Assembly (NCBI RefSeq): GCF_900094595.1
Contig: NZ_FMAD01000003.1
Coordinates: 372,001 to 436,000 of the forward strand
Length of the DNA stretch: 64,000 nt
Source: Cupriavidus alkaliphilus
GTDB lineage: Bacteria; Pseudomonadota; Gammaproteobacteria; Burkholderiales; Burkholderiaceae
Direction: 5' to 3'
Shown here: piece by piece, positions 27,582 through 35,901 of the stretch
Layout of the letters: every line of letters starts with the position of its first letter
Numbering within the stretch: position 1 is the first letter of the stretch
Position numbers and translations under genes: made by a program
The notes under the pieces: generated by a model
The model's database searches: none
What the model was told of the DNA's origin: nothing
Seen by the model: only the letters and a program-made list of their open reading frames with translations

Positions 27582-28716
27582 AGGACAGCCAACTCATCAG
27601 GTACAGGAACAGGCGGCCCAGCGGATTGAGCGGATTGCCCTCGGTGGGAAACGCCATCACCTCGGCCTGCCCGCCCACGCGAATGCCGCGAAGCGCCGCC
27701 AGTTCTTTCCGGTCAATCTCGACAATGACCGGGAAGCGTTGCGCCGGACGCAGCCAGTCACGGCTGTTTTGCACCGTCGGCAGGCTGCCCGGCGGCGTGC
27801 CCGGCCCCACGTTGACGCCGTAGCCGACACTGCGCACGCGGCCTTCGAAGACCCGGCCCGGCAAGGCATCCAGCACGACTGCAACCGGCGTGCCGGGCTC
27901 GACGCGGCCCAGGTTGTTCTCGGTCATTTCGGCGCTGACCCACACATCGTGGATGGCGATCAGCGTCATGACGGGATTGCCGGCAGCGGCAAACTGTCCG
28001 ACGTCGGTGCGCAGGTCGGTGACCAGCCCGGCGGCGCGCGCCCGCACCTGCGTATTGGCAAGGTCGAGCTCGGCTTTTTCCAGCGCCGTGGCGGCGCTGC
28101 GCAGCTTGGCGTTGTCGTCCTCGCTGCCGCCCTGCTGCTCGCGCGCCCGCTGCACCTCGGCCCGGGCAGCGGCGACCTGGCTGACGGCCTGCTCGAGGCC
28201 GGCCCGCGCCACCTCCAGGCGCCGCAGGGAAATGGTGCCCGCGTCTTCGCGGTACAACCGCTCGAGGCGCTCGCTATCCTGGCGCGCCTTGACTTCGTTG
28301 GCGCGGGCCGCGCGCAGCGATGCCTGCGCCGATTCGATGCCCGCGGTGCCGGCGCCGACCTGCCGGCGCGTGGACTCAAGGTCAGCGCGGGCGCGGTCCA
28401 CGGCAATCTTGTAGTGCTGGGGATCCACCTCGAACAGCACCGTGCCCGCGGCGACGTCCTGATTGTTGCGCACATTCACCTTGGTCACGCGCCCGGACAC
28501 CTCGGCGGCAACCGGCACGACGAAGGCCTGCACCCGCGCCTGTTGCGTGTAAGGGGTCAGGCGGTCGGCCAGCAGGTACCAGGCGAGGCTGATCACGATC
28601 AGCAGCAGGATCCAGCGCACGCCCTTTCTTGACGCGTCGGCAGCGGGCGCCGGCGCTGCGGGGGCAGCGGCAGGCGCAGCCGGGGATGCGGCGGAAGGTT
28701 GCGGGGTGTCGCTCAT
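27571..28716 (-). CDS. HlyD/EmrA-type periplasmic adaptor protein
   Basis: This 381-residue membrane-fusion protein has an alanine/proline-rich N-terminus, one membrane anchor (about 33-49), a barrel-sandwich half motif (FVVPVAAEVSGRVTKVNV), a long alpha-helical hairpin rich in Arg and Glu (about 100-210), and the second lipoyl half (AGLVTDLRTDVGQF). It joins the inner-membrane protein to the outer-membrane lipoprotein encoded next to it. It overlaps both neighbours (four bases with the outer-membrane gene, 11 with DUF2955). Confidence 0.93.
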   Translation of the reverse strand: MSDTPQPSAASPAAPAAAPAAPAPAADASRKGVRWILLLIVISLAWYLLADRLTPYTQQARVQAFVVPVAAEVSGRVTKVNVRNNQDVAAGTVLFEVDPQHYKIAVDRARADLESTRRQVGAGTAGIESAQASLRAARANEVKARQDSERLERLYREDAGTISLRRLEVARAGLEQAVSQVAAARAEVQRAREQQGGSEDDNAKLRSAATALEKAELDLANTQVRARAAGLVTDLRTDVGQFAAAGNPVMTLIAIHDVWVSAEMTENNLGRVEPGTPVAVVLDALPGRVFEGRVRSVGYGVNVGPGTPPGSLPTVQNSRDWLRPAQRFPVIVEIDRKELAALRGIRVGGQAEVMAFPTEGNPLNPLGRLFLYLMSWLSYVY

Positions 28717-30269
28717 CGGCGCTCGCTCAGTGGGTTACCGTTGACTGTCACGGAGGCTGGGGCCGGCGCCGGCTCATCCAGCAGGGTCCCCCAGTCGGTG
28801 CGTTGCTGCATCTGCCGGCGGGTGGCGGGGTCAAGCAGCGGCGGCGCGCCCGACCAGCCGCCGCCGAGCGCCTTGTACACGGCGATCAGGTCGCTGACCG
28901 CATTGCTGCGGTTGACCACGTAGGCGTCCTGCTGGGTCGCCAGCGCGCGCTGTGCATCGAGCACGCGCTGGAAGTCGGAGTAGCCCTCGCGGTAAAGCGC
29001 GCTGGCCAGCGTCAGGGAACGCCTCGCGGCCAGCGCGCTGTCACGCAGGATCTGCTCGCGCTCCAGCGCCTTGAGCAGCGCACTCGCGGCGTCGTCCGCT
29101 TCGCGCGCCGCCTGGCGCACGGCCTCCTGATAGGCGACGATCAGTTGCTGCAGCCGGGCGTCCTGCACGCGCACCGTGTTGCGGATGCGCCCGTAGTCGA
29201 AAATGTTCCAGCGCAGGCTTGGGCCGCCGACCAGCGCCAGGCTGTTGGGCGTGCCTGCCAGCGTGCTGGCGGACCACACAATGCTGCCCAGCAGCGTCAG
29301 CGACGGATACAGATCGGCCTCGGCCACGCCGACCAGCGCCGATTGCGCGGCGATCTGCAGCTCGGCGGCGCGGATATCCGGACGGCGCTGCAGCAGGCTG
29401 GCCGGCACGTCCTGCAGCACGGCGCGATCGATCAGCGGAATCACGCCTTCCTGGCCGCTCAGTTCCGGCAACTCCGGCAATGGCCCCGGCGGGCGGCCCA
29501 TCAGCACCGCCAGGGCATTGCGGGTGCGCGTGATCTGGCTTTCAAATTCCGGGATAGTGCCGAGGGTGCCCAGATACTGCGTCTTCGCTTGCTGCAGGTC
29601 GAGCTCGTCGGTCTCGCCGCTCTTGAACAAGCGTTCGGTGATTTCGAGGCTGCGCCGCTGCAGCGCCGCGTTGTCGCGGGCGATGCGCAGGCGAGCCTCG
29701 GCTGTGCGCAACGCAAAGTAGGTTTCCGCCACCTGCGCGCGCAGCAATACCAGGCCATCGTCGCGGTTGGCGCTGGCGGCAAAGTAGGCGGCATCGGCAG
29801 ATTCGATGGCGCGGCTGAAGCGCCCCCAGAAATCCAGCTCCCAGCCGATGTCGAAGCCGGCGCTGTATTGCCAGAAGCGATTATTCTGCGGATTGCGGCC
29901 GCCGGCCTGCCGTCGGTCGGTGTACAGGACATCGGCGCTGGCCTGCTGCAGTTGCGGATAGCGCCCGCTCTGGGCGATGCCCAGCTGCGCGCGCGCTTCC
30001 ATCACGCGCAGGCCAGCGATCTTCAGGCCGGCATTGTGGGCATCGGCTTCGGCGATCAGGCGTTCGAGCACCGGGTCGCCGAAGACCTGCCACCACTCGC
30101 GGATGTCGGGCAGCGCCCCCTGCACGGTTGCCTGCTCGAGCGCCGGGCTGCGCCACTGCTGCGCCCAGGGCTCAGCCTGCGGCTGGAAGTCAGGCCCCAG
30201 GCGCGCGCAGCCGCCAACGCAGCAGGCGCAGGCCAGCAATGCGCGCAAAGGAGGCTGCCAGCGCGGCAT
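28713..30269 (-). CDS. NodT-family outer-membrane efflux lipoprotein
   Basis: This 518-residue TolC-like channel subunit has two outer-membrane efflux repeats and the usual motif WELDFWGRFSR in the first. A signal peptide with lipobox VGGC places the lipidated cysteine near residue 20. ATG at 30269 gives this signal; an upstream in-frame start at 30338 would overlap the previous gene and hide it. The ribosome site is poor, so the gene probably relies on coupling with the AI-2E family gene that ends 14 bases upstream. Confidence 0.92.
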   Translation of the reverse strand: MPRWQPPLRALLACACCVGGCARLGPDFQPQAEPWAQQWRSPALEQATVQGALPDIREWWQVFGDPVLERLIAEADAHNAGLKIAGLRVMEARAQLGIAQSGRYPQLQQASADVLYTDRRQAGGRNPQNNRFWQYSAGFDIGWELDFWGRFSRAIESADAAYFAASANRDDGLVLLRAQVAETYFALRTAEARLRIARDNAALQRRSLEITERLFKSGETDELDLQQAKTQYLGTLGTIPEFESQITRTRNALAVLMGRPPGPLPELPELSGQEGVIPLIDRAVLQDVPASLLQRRPDIRAAELQIAAQSALVGVAEADLYPSLTLLGSIVWSASTLAGTPNSLALVGGPSLRWNIFDYGRIRNTVRVQDARLQQLIVAYQEAVRQAAREADDAASALLKALEREQILRDSALAARRSLTLASALYREGYSDFQRVLDAQRALATQQDAYVVNRSNAVSDLIAVYKALGGGWSGAPPLLDPATRRQMQQRTDWGTLLDEPAPAPASVTVNGNPLSERR

Positions 30270-30283
30270 GGGGCCGTATCGCT

Positions 30284-31387
30284 TCAGGTCTGTGGCTGGT
30301 TGCCTGCCCCGCTCTGATGCGGCGGATCTTCCACCCATTGCCAGAACAGCTGATAGCCGACCGCCAGCACCACCGGGCCGATGAACAGGCCGATCACGCC
30401 GCCGGTCACCATTCCGCCCAGCGCCCCGACCAGCACCACCGGCATCGGCACGTCGACGCCACGCCCCAGCAACAGCGGCTTGAGCACGTTATCGGCCAGC
30501 CCCGCCACGAACACATAGATAGCGAAGACGATGGTGGCCACGCTGGCCCCTTCGCTGGCAAATACATAGATGATCACCGGCACGGTGATCAGCGTGGCCG
30601 GCAACTGCGCAATGCCCAGCAGCAGCACCGCCATGGCCAGCAAGCCCGCGGCCGGGATCCCCTTGATCACGAAGGCCACGCCGATCAGCAGCATCTGGAT
30701 AAAGGCGATGCCGACCACGCCCTGGGCCACCGCGCGTATGGTCGCCGTGCACAGCGCGGCGATGCGCTGCCCCCGTTCCGGACCAAACACGCGCGCGGCA
30801 ATCTGCACGGCGCTGCGGTGGCCGGCCTCGCCGTACGCCATGAAGATGCCGCCGATAATCAACGCGAAGACAAAAATCAGCAGCCCCTTGCCAATGCCCG
30901 CGGCGGCGCCCAGCACGACCAGGCTGACTTCCTTGACCTGCGGCGCGTGCGCCTGGATCGCCCCGGTCAGGTCGGAAGCGGCCTGCAGCCAGACGTCGTA
31001 CACGCGCTGGCCCACCAGCGGCCAGGTGGCGACGGACTCGGCCGGTGGCGGGATATGCATGCCCTCTTTCTTGACCATGGCCATGGCATTGCCGACCGAA
31101 TCGACCATGGCGGCGCCCAACAGGTATGCCGGCAGCGCGATGATGGCAATGGAGACCAGCACGATCAGCGTGGCGGCGCGTCCGTCCTTGTTGCCCAGCC
31201 GGCGCCGGAGCCTGACCTGCATGGGATAGATGGTTACCGCGAGGATCACCGACCAGACGATGAGATCGAGAAAGGGCTGGAATATGCGGAAGCAGAAGAT
31301 CGCAAGCACCGCGATCAGCCCGGCGCGGATCAGCACATCGAGTAGTCCGCGCGACAGCACTCTCTCTGAAGTTGGCGTGGGCATCAT
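30284..31387 (-). CDS. AI-2E family (YdiK/TqsA-like) membrane transporter
   Basis: This 367-residue membrane protein of the AI-2 exporter superfamily has about eight segments. Typical features are FLDLIVWSVILAVTIYPM near residue 40, PLLLGRGVDVPMPVVLVGALGG near 313, and the closing GLFIGPVVLAVGYQLF. Family members export autoinducer-2, other small solutes or act as Na+/H+ antiporters; the substrate is not predictable. It is the first gene of the efflux operon, with GGAGAC before the two adjacent ATG codons. Confidence 0.88.
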   Translation of the reverse strand: MMPTPTSERVLSRGLLDVLIRAGLIAVLAIFCFRIFQPFLDLIVWSVILAVTIYPMQVRLRRRLGNKDGRAATLIVLVSIAIIALPAYLLGAAMVDSVGNAMAMVKKEGMHIPPPAESVATWPLVGQRVYDVWLQAASDLTGAIQAHAPQVKEVSLVVLGAAAGIGKGLLIFVFALIIGGIFMAYGEAGHRSAVQIAARVFGPERGQRIAALCTATIRAVAQGVVGIAFIQMLLIGVAFVIKGIPAAGLLAMAVLLLGIAQLPATLITVPVIIYVFASEGASVATIVFAIYVFVAGLADNVLKPLLLGRGVDVPMPVVLVGALGGMVTGGVIGLFIGPVVLAVGYQLFWQWVEDPPHQSGAGNQPQT

Positions 31388-31704
31388 CGCTTGTCTCCCT
31401 GCAGATCATTCTCAAGACCCAGGACCGGCAAACCTCGCCGCCGCGCATTCGCCAGGCCAGGTTAAGTACTGGTCGCATGGACGGATGAAATCCAGTCTAG
31501 ATGAGGGCTGAGGCCGGAACAACCTCAAAAGGTATGCTTATCGCTACATGGACCATGACGGCCAGATGCCACAACGATTGGCTTTGTACGTCCGCAGGGA
31601 TAACGGCGTTGGCGAGGGGGAAGCGGAGGGTCAGCGACCGGCAAGCGGCGGAAGTGACAAGGACTGTTGCGGCGGGGCGAAGCCATGGCCCGCCCTTGCA
31701 AGAC
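31388..31704. other. 317-base region with no recognised gene
   Basis: Upstream of the efflux operon and downstream of tRNA-Arg on the minus strand. It should hold the operon promoter and the tRNA terminator, but I see no strong candidate for either. Short plus-strand frames here run into the tRNA and are not genes. Confidence 0.4.
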
Positions 31705-31781
31705 TGGCGCGTCCTAGAGGATTCGAACCTCTGACCGCTCGCTTAGAAGGCGAGTGCTCTATCCAACTGAGCTAAGGACGC
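31705..31781 (-). tRNA. tRNA-Arg (TCT)
   Basis: The 77-base cloverleaf has the anticodon loop CTTCTAA (anticodon TCT, decoding AGA/AGG) and an encoded CCA. It stands alone between the efflux operon and the GGDEF gene. Confidence 0.96.
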
Positions 31782-31791
31782 GAAGGCGTGC

Positions 31792-31822
31792 ATTCTACCG
31801 CAGCGCCCGGCCGCGGTGACAA
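31792..31822 (-). promoter_or_regulatory. Promoter candidate of tRNA-Arg
   Basis: TTGTCA (31822-31817) and TAGAAT (31797-31792) match 5 of 6 each, but the spacer is 19 bases. It lies directly upstream of the tRNA on the minus strand. Confidence 0.5.
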
Positions 31823-31832
31823 GCCGTGCGCG

Positions 31833-33101
31833 TCAGGAGGCAATGCGCGGCTGGCCGCGCGTGACATAGCGGCCAGCGCCTTCAGCAGCATCGGCGGCCG
31901 GCGCTGCATTATCGCCGCCCACCGGGTGCAGCGACACGCAGTTGCGCCCCTTCAGCTTGGCGTCATACAGGGCCCGGTCGGCGCGGCGCATCAGCGCGTC
32001 GGCACCCTCGCCAGGCTGCCGCGCCGCCACGCCGATGCTGACGGTATAAGCGATCGGATCAGGTTCCGACGGGCAAGGCGTGGCGCGCACCGCCGTGGCG
32101 AGCCGCAGGCAGGCAAGCCGCCCGGTTTCCAGCGCGGTATCGGGCATCACGATGGCGAATTCCTCGCCGCCCAGGCGTCCCGCCAGGTCGCCGTGTCCGA
32201 GCGTCTTGCGCAACAGGCCGGCAAAGTGCCGCAGCACGCTGTCGCCGGCCAGGTGGCCATAGACATCGTTGATGGCCTTGAAGTGATCGAGATCGACAAA
32301 CGCGACCGTCATCGGCTTGCGCTGCCGCTCGGCCTGCAGGCAGGCGGCTTCCAGTTCCTCCCAGAAGGCGCCGCGCAGCAGCACATCGGTCAGGTCGTCG
32401 TGCCGCGCGCGCCGCTCCAGCATGCGGCGCAGCCGGTCGTGCGCCATCAGCGCAAAGCTGACCGATACCCCGACCAAAGCGAAGACGTTGAACATGGCCA
32501 GCTCGCCATCCCACGGCATCGGCCGCGGCCAGGCGCCGCCCTGCGCCATCGCCGCCAGCGGCCGCAGCACGGTCCAGGCGTTGATGGCCGCGGCGGAGAT
32601 CGTAATCGCCGCCAGCGACCACGCCGCCAGCCGGCCGGTGCCGCGCGTGGCCGGCACCGACGGCACCACGCTGCGCGCGAGATCCAGCAGCAGCACGATA
32701 TGGCAGGCGCTCAGCACCGGCGCCAGATCGGGCAGCGCCGCGGCCGTGGCGAGGTAGCGCGGCGCCAGGTCGCCCCAGGCCACCGCTGCCGCGGCCGCAA
32801 GGTTCAGCCCCAGCAAGCCCGCGGCACGGCCCGGCCGCTGCGCAAAGTGCCGCGCGCCCACCGCCATTACCGAAAGCGCGGCAAGCAGCGCCAGGTCCGT
32901 CGACTCCGGCACCAGCCACATCGGCCGCAATGCCTGCACCGCCGCCAGCGCCGCGGCAAAGGCCGCCAGCACGCTGCCCAGCGCCCAGGATGTCAGGCCG
33001 CTGCGCTCCATGCCCGACGACCGGCGCAACACCACGCAAACCACCGCCATCTGCAAGGCAAACAGCCCCGCGATGAGCACAACCACGTGCGACTGAAACA
33101 T
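31833..33101 (-). CDS. Membrane-bound diguanylate cyclase (GGDEF domain)
   Basis: This 422-residue protein should make cyclic di-GMP from GTP. About seven hydrophobic segments fill residues 5-240. The C-terminal GGDEF domain starts near 255 (RHDDLTDVLLRGAFW). The active-site motif GGEEF is intact, with the metal-binding FVDLDHFKAIND upstream. No RxxD inhibitory site is seen before GGEEF. ATG at 33101 follows GGGAATAAAG. The frame extends upstream but lacks coding character. The sensed signal is unknown. Confidence 0.92.
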   Translation of the reverse strand: MFQSHVVVLIAGLFALQMAVVCVVLRRSSGMERSGLTSWALGSVLAAFAAALAAVQALRPMWLVPESTDLALLAALSVMAVGARHFAQRPGRAAGLLGLNLAAAAAVAWGDLAPRYLATAAALPDLAPVLSACHIVLLLDLARSVVPSVPATRGTGRLAAWSLAAITISAAAINAWTVLRPLAAMAQGGAWPRPMPWDGELAMFNVFALVGVSVSFALMAHDRLRRMLERRARHDDLTDVLLRGAFWEELEAACLQAERQRKPMTVAFVDLDHFKAINDVYGHLAGDSVLRHFAGLLRKTLGHGDLAGRLGGEEFAIVMPDTALETGRLACLRLATAVRATPCPSEPDPIAYTVSIGVAARQPGEGADALMRRADRALYDAKLKGRNCVSLHPVGGDNAAPAADAAEGAGRYVTRGQPRIAS

Positions 33102-33514
33102 CTTTATTCCCGTCCAAGGCAAGCAGCGGCGCTCCGCGTGCCACTGCGCTTCCCTGCTTCTTTGCCGATCCTGTGCCGGATCGTTGTTATCGAATGCCGC
33201 ACCTCCTGCTTCAGGCCGCCCTTGACGCCTTTTGGCGAACGAAGGCAGACCGAGCCGCTCGCCCAGGGCGGGGAGCGCCGTTCTTGTTGTGGTGATCAGG
33301 TCAGTCCGGAAGGAACTACGCAAAACCGGGCGTTCCCAACAGCACGCCGGTCGGACTGGAGCGGTGTGCGGATTATCGCAGCGCGCAAACCCAAGTCAAG
33401 ACAAAGCGCCCCCGCCAGAAGGGGGAGCAGCGCGGCTCGCCCGGGGCGGCCCGAACGCGCTGGCATCGACGCACATTGACCTTGGCTCGCGGACGCGGCT
33501 ACAATGGCCGGCTT
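33102..33514. other. 413-base region upstream of the GGDEF gene
   Basis: No gene is seen. A long imperfect hairpin occupies about 33271-33337: GGGAGCGCC pairs with GGGCGTTCCC (one G-U pair), and GTTCTT pairs with AGGAAC inside it. On the minus strand it would sit in the GGDEF leader. The loop side contains GTCCGGAAGGA, like the tip of SRP RNA, but the rest does not fit that RNA. The tRNA-Pro promoter is at the right end. Confidence 0.4.
33476..33505 (+). promoter_or_regulatory. Promoter of tRNA-Pro
   Basis: TTGACC (33476-33481), an 18-base spacer and TACAAT (33500-33505) lie nine bases upstream of the tRNA 5' end. Five of six bases match at each element. Confidence 0.75.
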
Positions 33515-33591
33515 CGGAGCGTAGCGCAGCCTGGTAGCGCATCTGATTTGGGATCAGAGGGTCGTAGGTTCGAATCCTATCGCTCCGACCA
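33515..33591 (+). tRNA. tRNA-Pro (TGG)
   Basis: The 77-base cloverleaf has the anticodon loop TTTGGGA (TGG), T-loop GGTTCGAATCC and an encoded CCA. It has its own promoter and terminator. Confidence 0.97.
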
Positions 33592-33610
33592 GAAATACCC
33601 AATGGAAACA

Positions 33611-33643
33611 ACGGCCTGGATCGCAAGATCCAGGCCGTTTTTC
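33611..33643 (+). terminator. Intrinsic terminator of tRNA-Pro
   Basis: A perfect 12-base stem (ACGGCCTGGATC with GATCCAGGCCGT, loop GCAA) is followed by TTTTC. It starts 19 bases after the tRNA. Confidence 0.9.
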
Positions 33644-33694
33644 TTTTGCCGGCGCGCCCGCGCAAGGCAGCCATGCGCGCTTGCAAGCGCCCTG

Positions 33695-34435
33695 TCACCA
33701 CGGGAACAAGTCCGGCCAGATCACCGCGCCGGCGCACAGCAGCAGTATCACGGCCGCCATCACCAGCCCCCGCCCGGGGCCGTGCTGGCTGGCTTCGACT
33801 TGCGGCATCCAGGAAGACGCGGCTTCCGGCGGCGGCGCCAGGGGCGGCGCAGCCGGCGCGCTGCCGGCGTGCGGTGCGGTGCTCATCGCGAAATCGGCCT
33901 CCGCCAGCAGGAAGCCCATCGGCGTCGCGTGCTGGGTGGCGCCGATCGGCCGGAACAGCAGCTTGGACAGCGCCAGGCAATCATCCAAAGCCACCTGCGG
34001 CCGGGGACGGAAGATGTTCAGGTGCTCGCACAGCGTATCGAGCTTGTGGTTGGCGGCGTGGAAATACTGGGACCAGCGCACCTGCCGCACCGAGCAGCGC
34101 CAGCGCTTGTGCTGGATGCCGGGCAGCACTTTTTCCAGCATCCTGGCGTTGAAAGCGGCGCCGTGGGCCACCAGCACCTCGGCCTCGTCGACAATGGCGC
34201 GGATGGCGCCGAGGTCGAAGCGGCGCCCGCGCAGCATGTCGGCGGTCAGGCCATGGGTATCGGTGGCCGCCGCGCTGATCGGCACGGTCGGCTCCTGCGA
34301 ACCGTAGTACTCCGCCACTTCGCCCAGCAGGCCGCCGGCGCGCGGCGACACCTCGACCAGCAGCAAGCCGATGCTGACGGGCTCATCGGCTGGCGTGAGC
34401 CCGGTGGTTTCGGTACTGACGATTGCGACCCGCAT
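33695..34435 (-). CDS. DnaQ-fold exonuclease-like protein, catalytic residues lost, C-terminal membrane anchor
   Basis: This 246-residue protein has the 3'-5' exonuclease (DEDD) fold, but three of the five catalytic positions are changed. Exo I reads STETTG where DxE is expected (Asp to Ser, codon AGT). Exo II reads HGAAFNARML (Asp to Asn). Exo III reads QVALDD in place of HRALDD (His to Gln). The Glu of Exo I and the Asp of Exo III remain. After a proline/alanine-rich linker (about 180-220) comes one C-terminal membrane helix (VMAAVILLLCAGAVIWP). It is therefore probably a nucleic-acid-binding or structural protein, not a nuclease. ATG at 34435 follows GGAG at five bases. Confidence 0.85.
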   Translation of the reverse strand: MRVAIVSTETTGLTPADEPVSIGLLLVEVSPRAGGLLGEVAEYYGSQEPTVPISAAATDTHGLTADMLRGRRFDLGAIRAIVDEAEVLVAHGAAFNARMLEKVLPGIQHKRWRCSVRQVRWSQYFHAANHKLDTLCEHLNIFRPRPQVALDDCLALSKLLFRPIGATQHATPMGFLLAEADFAMSTAPHAGSAPAAPPLAPPPEAASSWMPQVEASQHGPGRGLVMAAVILLLCAGAVIWPDLFPW

Positions 34436-34549
34436 GGGCACTCCGGTGTGGCTGTGCGCGGACCTGCCAGGCGCCAGCCGCTATGATCGTTTGCCTCTAG
34501 CGTAGTGCGAGCGCGTTAATCGTCATATCCGCCAGATGGGCTAAACGGT

Positions 34550-35077
34550 TCAGGCGGGGGGCTGCGCCTGCGCCTGCGCTTCGCCGCGCCGCCGCTCCAG
34601 GTTGCAGTACACATCGGCCGCGACCAGCCCGAACAGCGCATGCGCGAACAGGCTCTCCCAGCCGCGCGCTTCGTCGAACCAGTTCATATAGCGCCCCAGC
34701 ACATAAAAGTTGATCAGGTACACCACCACGCCGAATACGATCCCGACCACCGAGGCCAGGCCCAGGCTGGTGTCGAGCCGGAACGACGACAGGATCAGCG
34801 CCAGCGCCGCCGCCAGGATGATCGACAAGGCAAAATGCACCGTGCCCGCGGCCAGCACGATGGTCCAGTTGAAGGCATCGGCCGACAGCGCCTCACGGCC
34901 CAGGATGATGGCTGCAACCATCTTCACGGTGCCCCAGGCGCCCTGGTACAGCAGAAAGCGCGCGGTCAGCAGCTCCAGCACCATGTAGACCGCGCCCGCA
35001 ATCAGCCCCGCCAGCACCGCGGCGCGCCAGTCGGGGCGACAGCGGACAAAGCGGTGCGATTCCAGATGGAGTTCCAT
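34550..35077 (-). CDS. Small integral membrane protein of unknown function (175 aa)
   Basis: I do not recognise a named family. Four hydrophobic segments are visible at about residues 18-38, 71-95, 100-125 and 144-158. The C-terminus is short, charged and rich in Gln and Ala. Codon use matches the neighbours. It may be monocistronic: a possible promoter lies upstream on the minus strand. It could belong to one of the small DUF membrane families. No catalytic or ligand motif is seen. Confidence 0.75.
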   Translation of the reverse strand: MELHLESHRFVRCRPDWRAAVLAGLIAGAVYMVLELLTARFLLYQGAWGTVKMVAAIILGREALSADAFNWTIVLAAGTVHFALSIILAAALALILSSFRLDTSLGLASVVGIVFGVVVYLINFYVLGRYMNWFDEARGWESLFAHALFGLVAADVYCNLERRRGEAQAQAQPPA

Positions 35078-35122
35078 GGCAGTCTCCTTGCGAGATCCGG
35101 CCCGGCACGGCCGTACGCGTTA

Positions 35123-35150
35123 GTTCTAGCTCATATGGCTCAAATACCAA
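35123..35150 (-). promoter_or_regulatory. Promoter candidate for the 175-aa membrane protein
   Basis: TTGGTA (35150-35145), a 16-base spacer and TAGAAC (35128-35123), 4 of 6 matches each, lie 46 bases before the start codon. Confidence 0.35.
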
Positions 35151-35247
35151 GCGGACCCCGAGCCGGTTTGCGCCTTTATCGCCATTTTGTAGCGCCGTGC
35201 CCGCCACGGGTGCAACCGACGCGCCGGCAATGCTGCATCTGCGTACG

Positions 35248-35256
35248 TGATACAAT
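35248..35256 (+). promoter_or_regulatory. Extended -10 promoter candidate for infA
   Basis: TG-A-TACAAT is a good extended -10 without a recognisable -35. A start near 35263 would give a leader of about 410 bases before infA, unusually long for this gene. Confidence 0.4.
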
Positions 35257-35670
35257 GTCGGAGTAGCCCCCGGGGTGTCCGAGCATCCCTGTAACCGGGC
35301 GTTCTCACCAGCGCGCTCCTGCGAGCGAACAGCAGCCGCCGGCGCGGGCCATCCGCGACGACACCGAACTGGCGAACCACCGGGTACACCTGCCCGCCTG
35401 CTCCGCGAAGCACACGGCCTCTCCGGCTGTCAGCGACCAGGTTTTCGCCCAAAGCAATCCGCCCCCGCAGGGCGACACCGCTGACGCCGCCGGTTGATCC
35501 GGTCATGCAGGCGCCAGCCGCAGCATGCGCGCCCTGCCCCCGACCGCCTCAGGCGCGAATGGCCGTATCGGCGCAAGGTGCCGCGGTGGGTTGACGTTGC
35601 GGCTGAAGCGAACAGATTTTTTGAAAACGTAACCATGCAGCCTTCGCTGGCTGCCGAAAAGGAAGACAGA

Positions 35671-35892
35671 TTGGCTAAGGAAGAACTCATTGAATTTGGC
35701 GGCGTGGTGTCGGAAGCCCTGCCTGACAACCGCTATCGTGTCACGCTGGAAAACGGCGTTGAAATCTGGGCATACGCTTCGGGCAAGATGCAGAAGCACC
35801 GCATCCGCATCCTGGCCGGCGACCGCGTGACCCTGGAAATGTCGCCCTACGACCTGACCAAGGGGCGCATCAACTTCCGCCACAAGTCCTGA
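35671..35892 (+). CDS. infA: Translation initiation factor IF-1, TTG start
   Basis: IF-1 binds the ribosomal A site during initiation. The 73-residue S1/OB-fold protein is complete, reading (M)[19 protein letters not shown] to the usual basic end. The start is TTG at 35671, because this gives the normal N-terminus and AAGGAAG lies five bases upstream. An in-frame ATG at 35635 would add 12 residues and lacks a good ribosome site. Burkholderiaceae usually have another infA in the ribosomal protein cluster, so this is probably the second (infA2). It has its own terminator. Confidence 0.95.
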   Translation: MAKEELIEFGGVVSEALPDNRYRVTLENGVEIWAYASGKMQKHRIRILAGDRVTLEMSPYDLTKGRINFRHKS

Positions 35893-35901
35893 GTTTCCCG
35901 A

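Larger units (their letters stand above)
35078..35670. other. 593-base region upstream of infA
   Basis: No convincing gene is seen. Left to right it holds a possible minus-strand promoter (35123-35150) and a plus-strand extended -10 (35248-35256). About 400 bases of probable infA leader follow, containing the palindrome CCCCGGGG near 35267-35274. Several short frames exist but lack coding character. Confidence 0.45.

Noticed and set aside
30128..31345. 405-codon plus-strand frame opposite the AI-2E family gene
   Set aside because: It is antisense to a well-supported membrane protein gene, and its His/Gln/Asp/Arg-rich content is typical of a shadow.
33300..33325. Possible SRP (4.5S) RNA tip, GTCCGGAAGGA
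   Set aside because: Only the GGAA tip and its closing pairs match. The symmetric internal loop and the flanking stem of bacterial SRP RNA are absent.
35275..35484. 69-codon plus-strand frame (GTG start) in the infA leader
   Set aside because: No ribosome site, no recognisable fold, and composition like neighbouring non-coding frames. It is left as leader.
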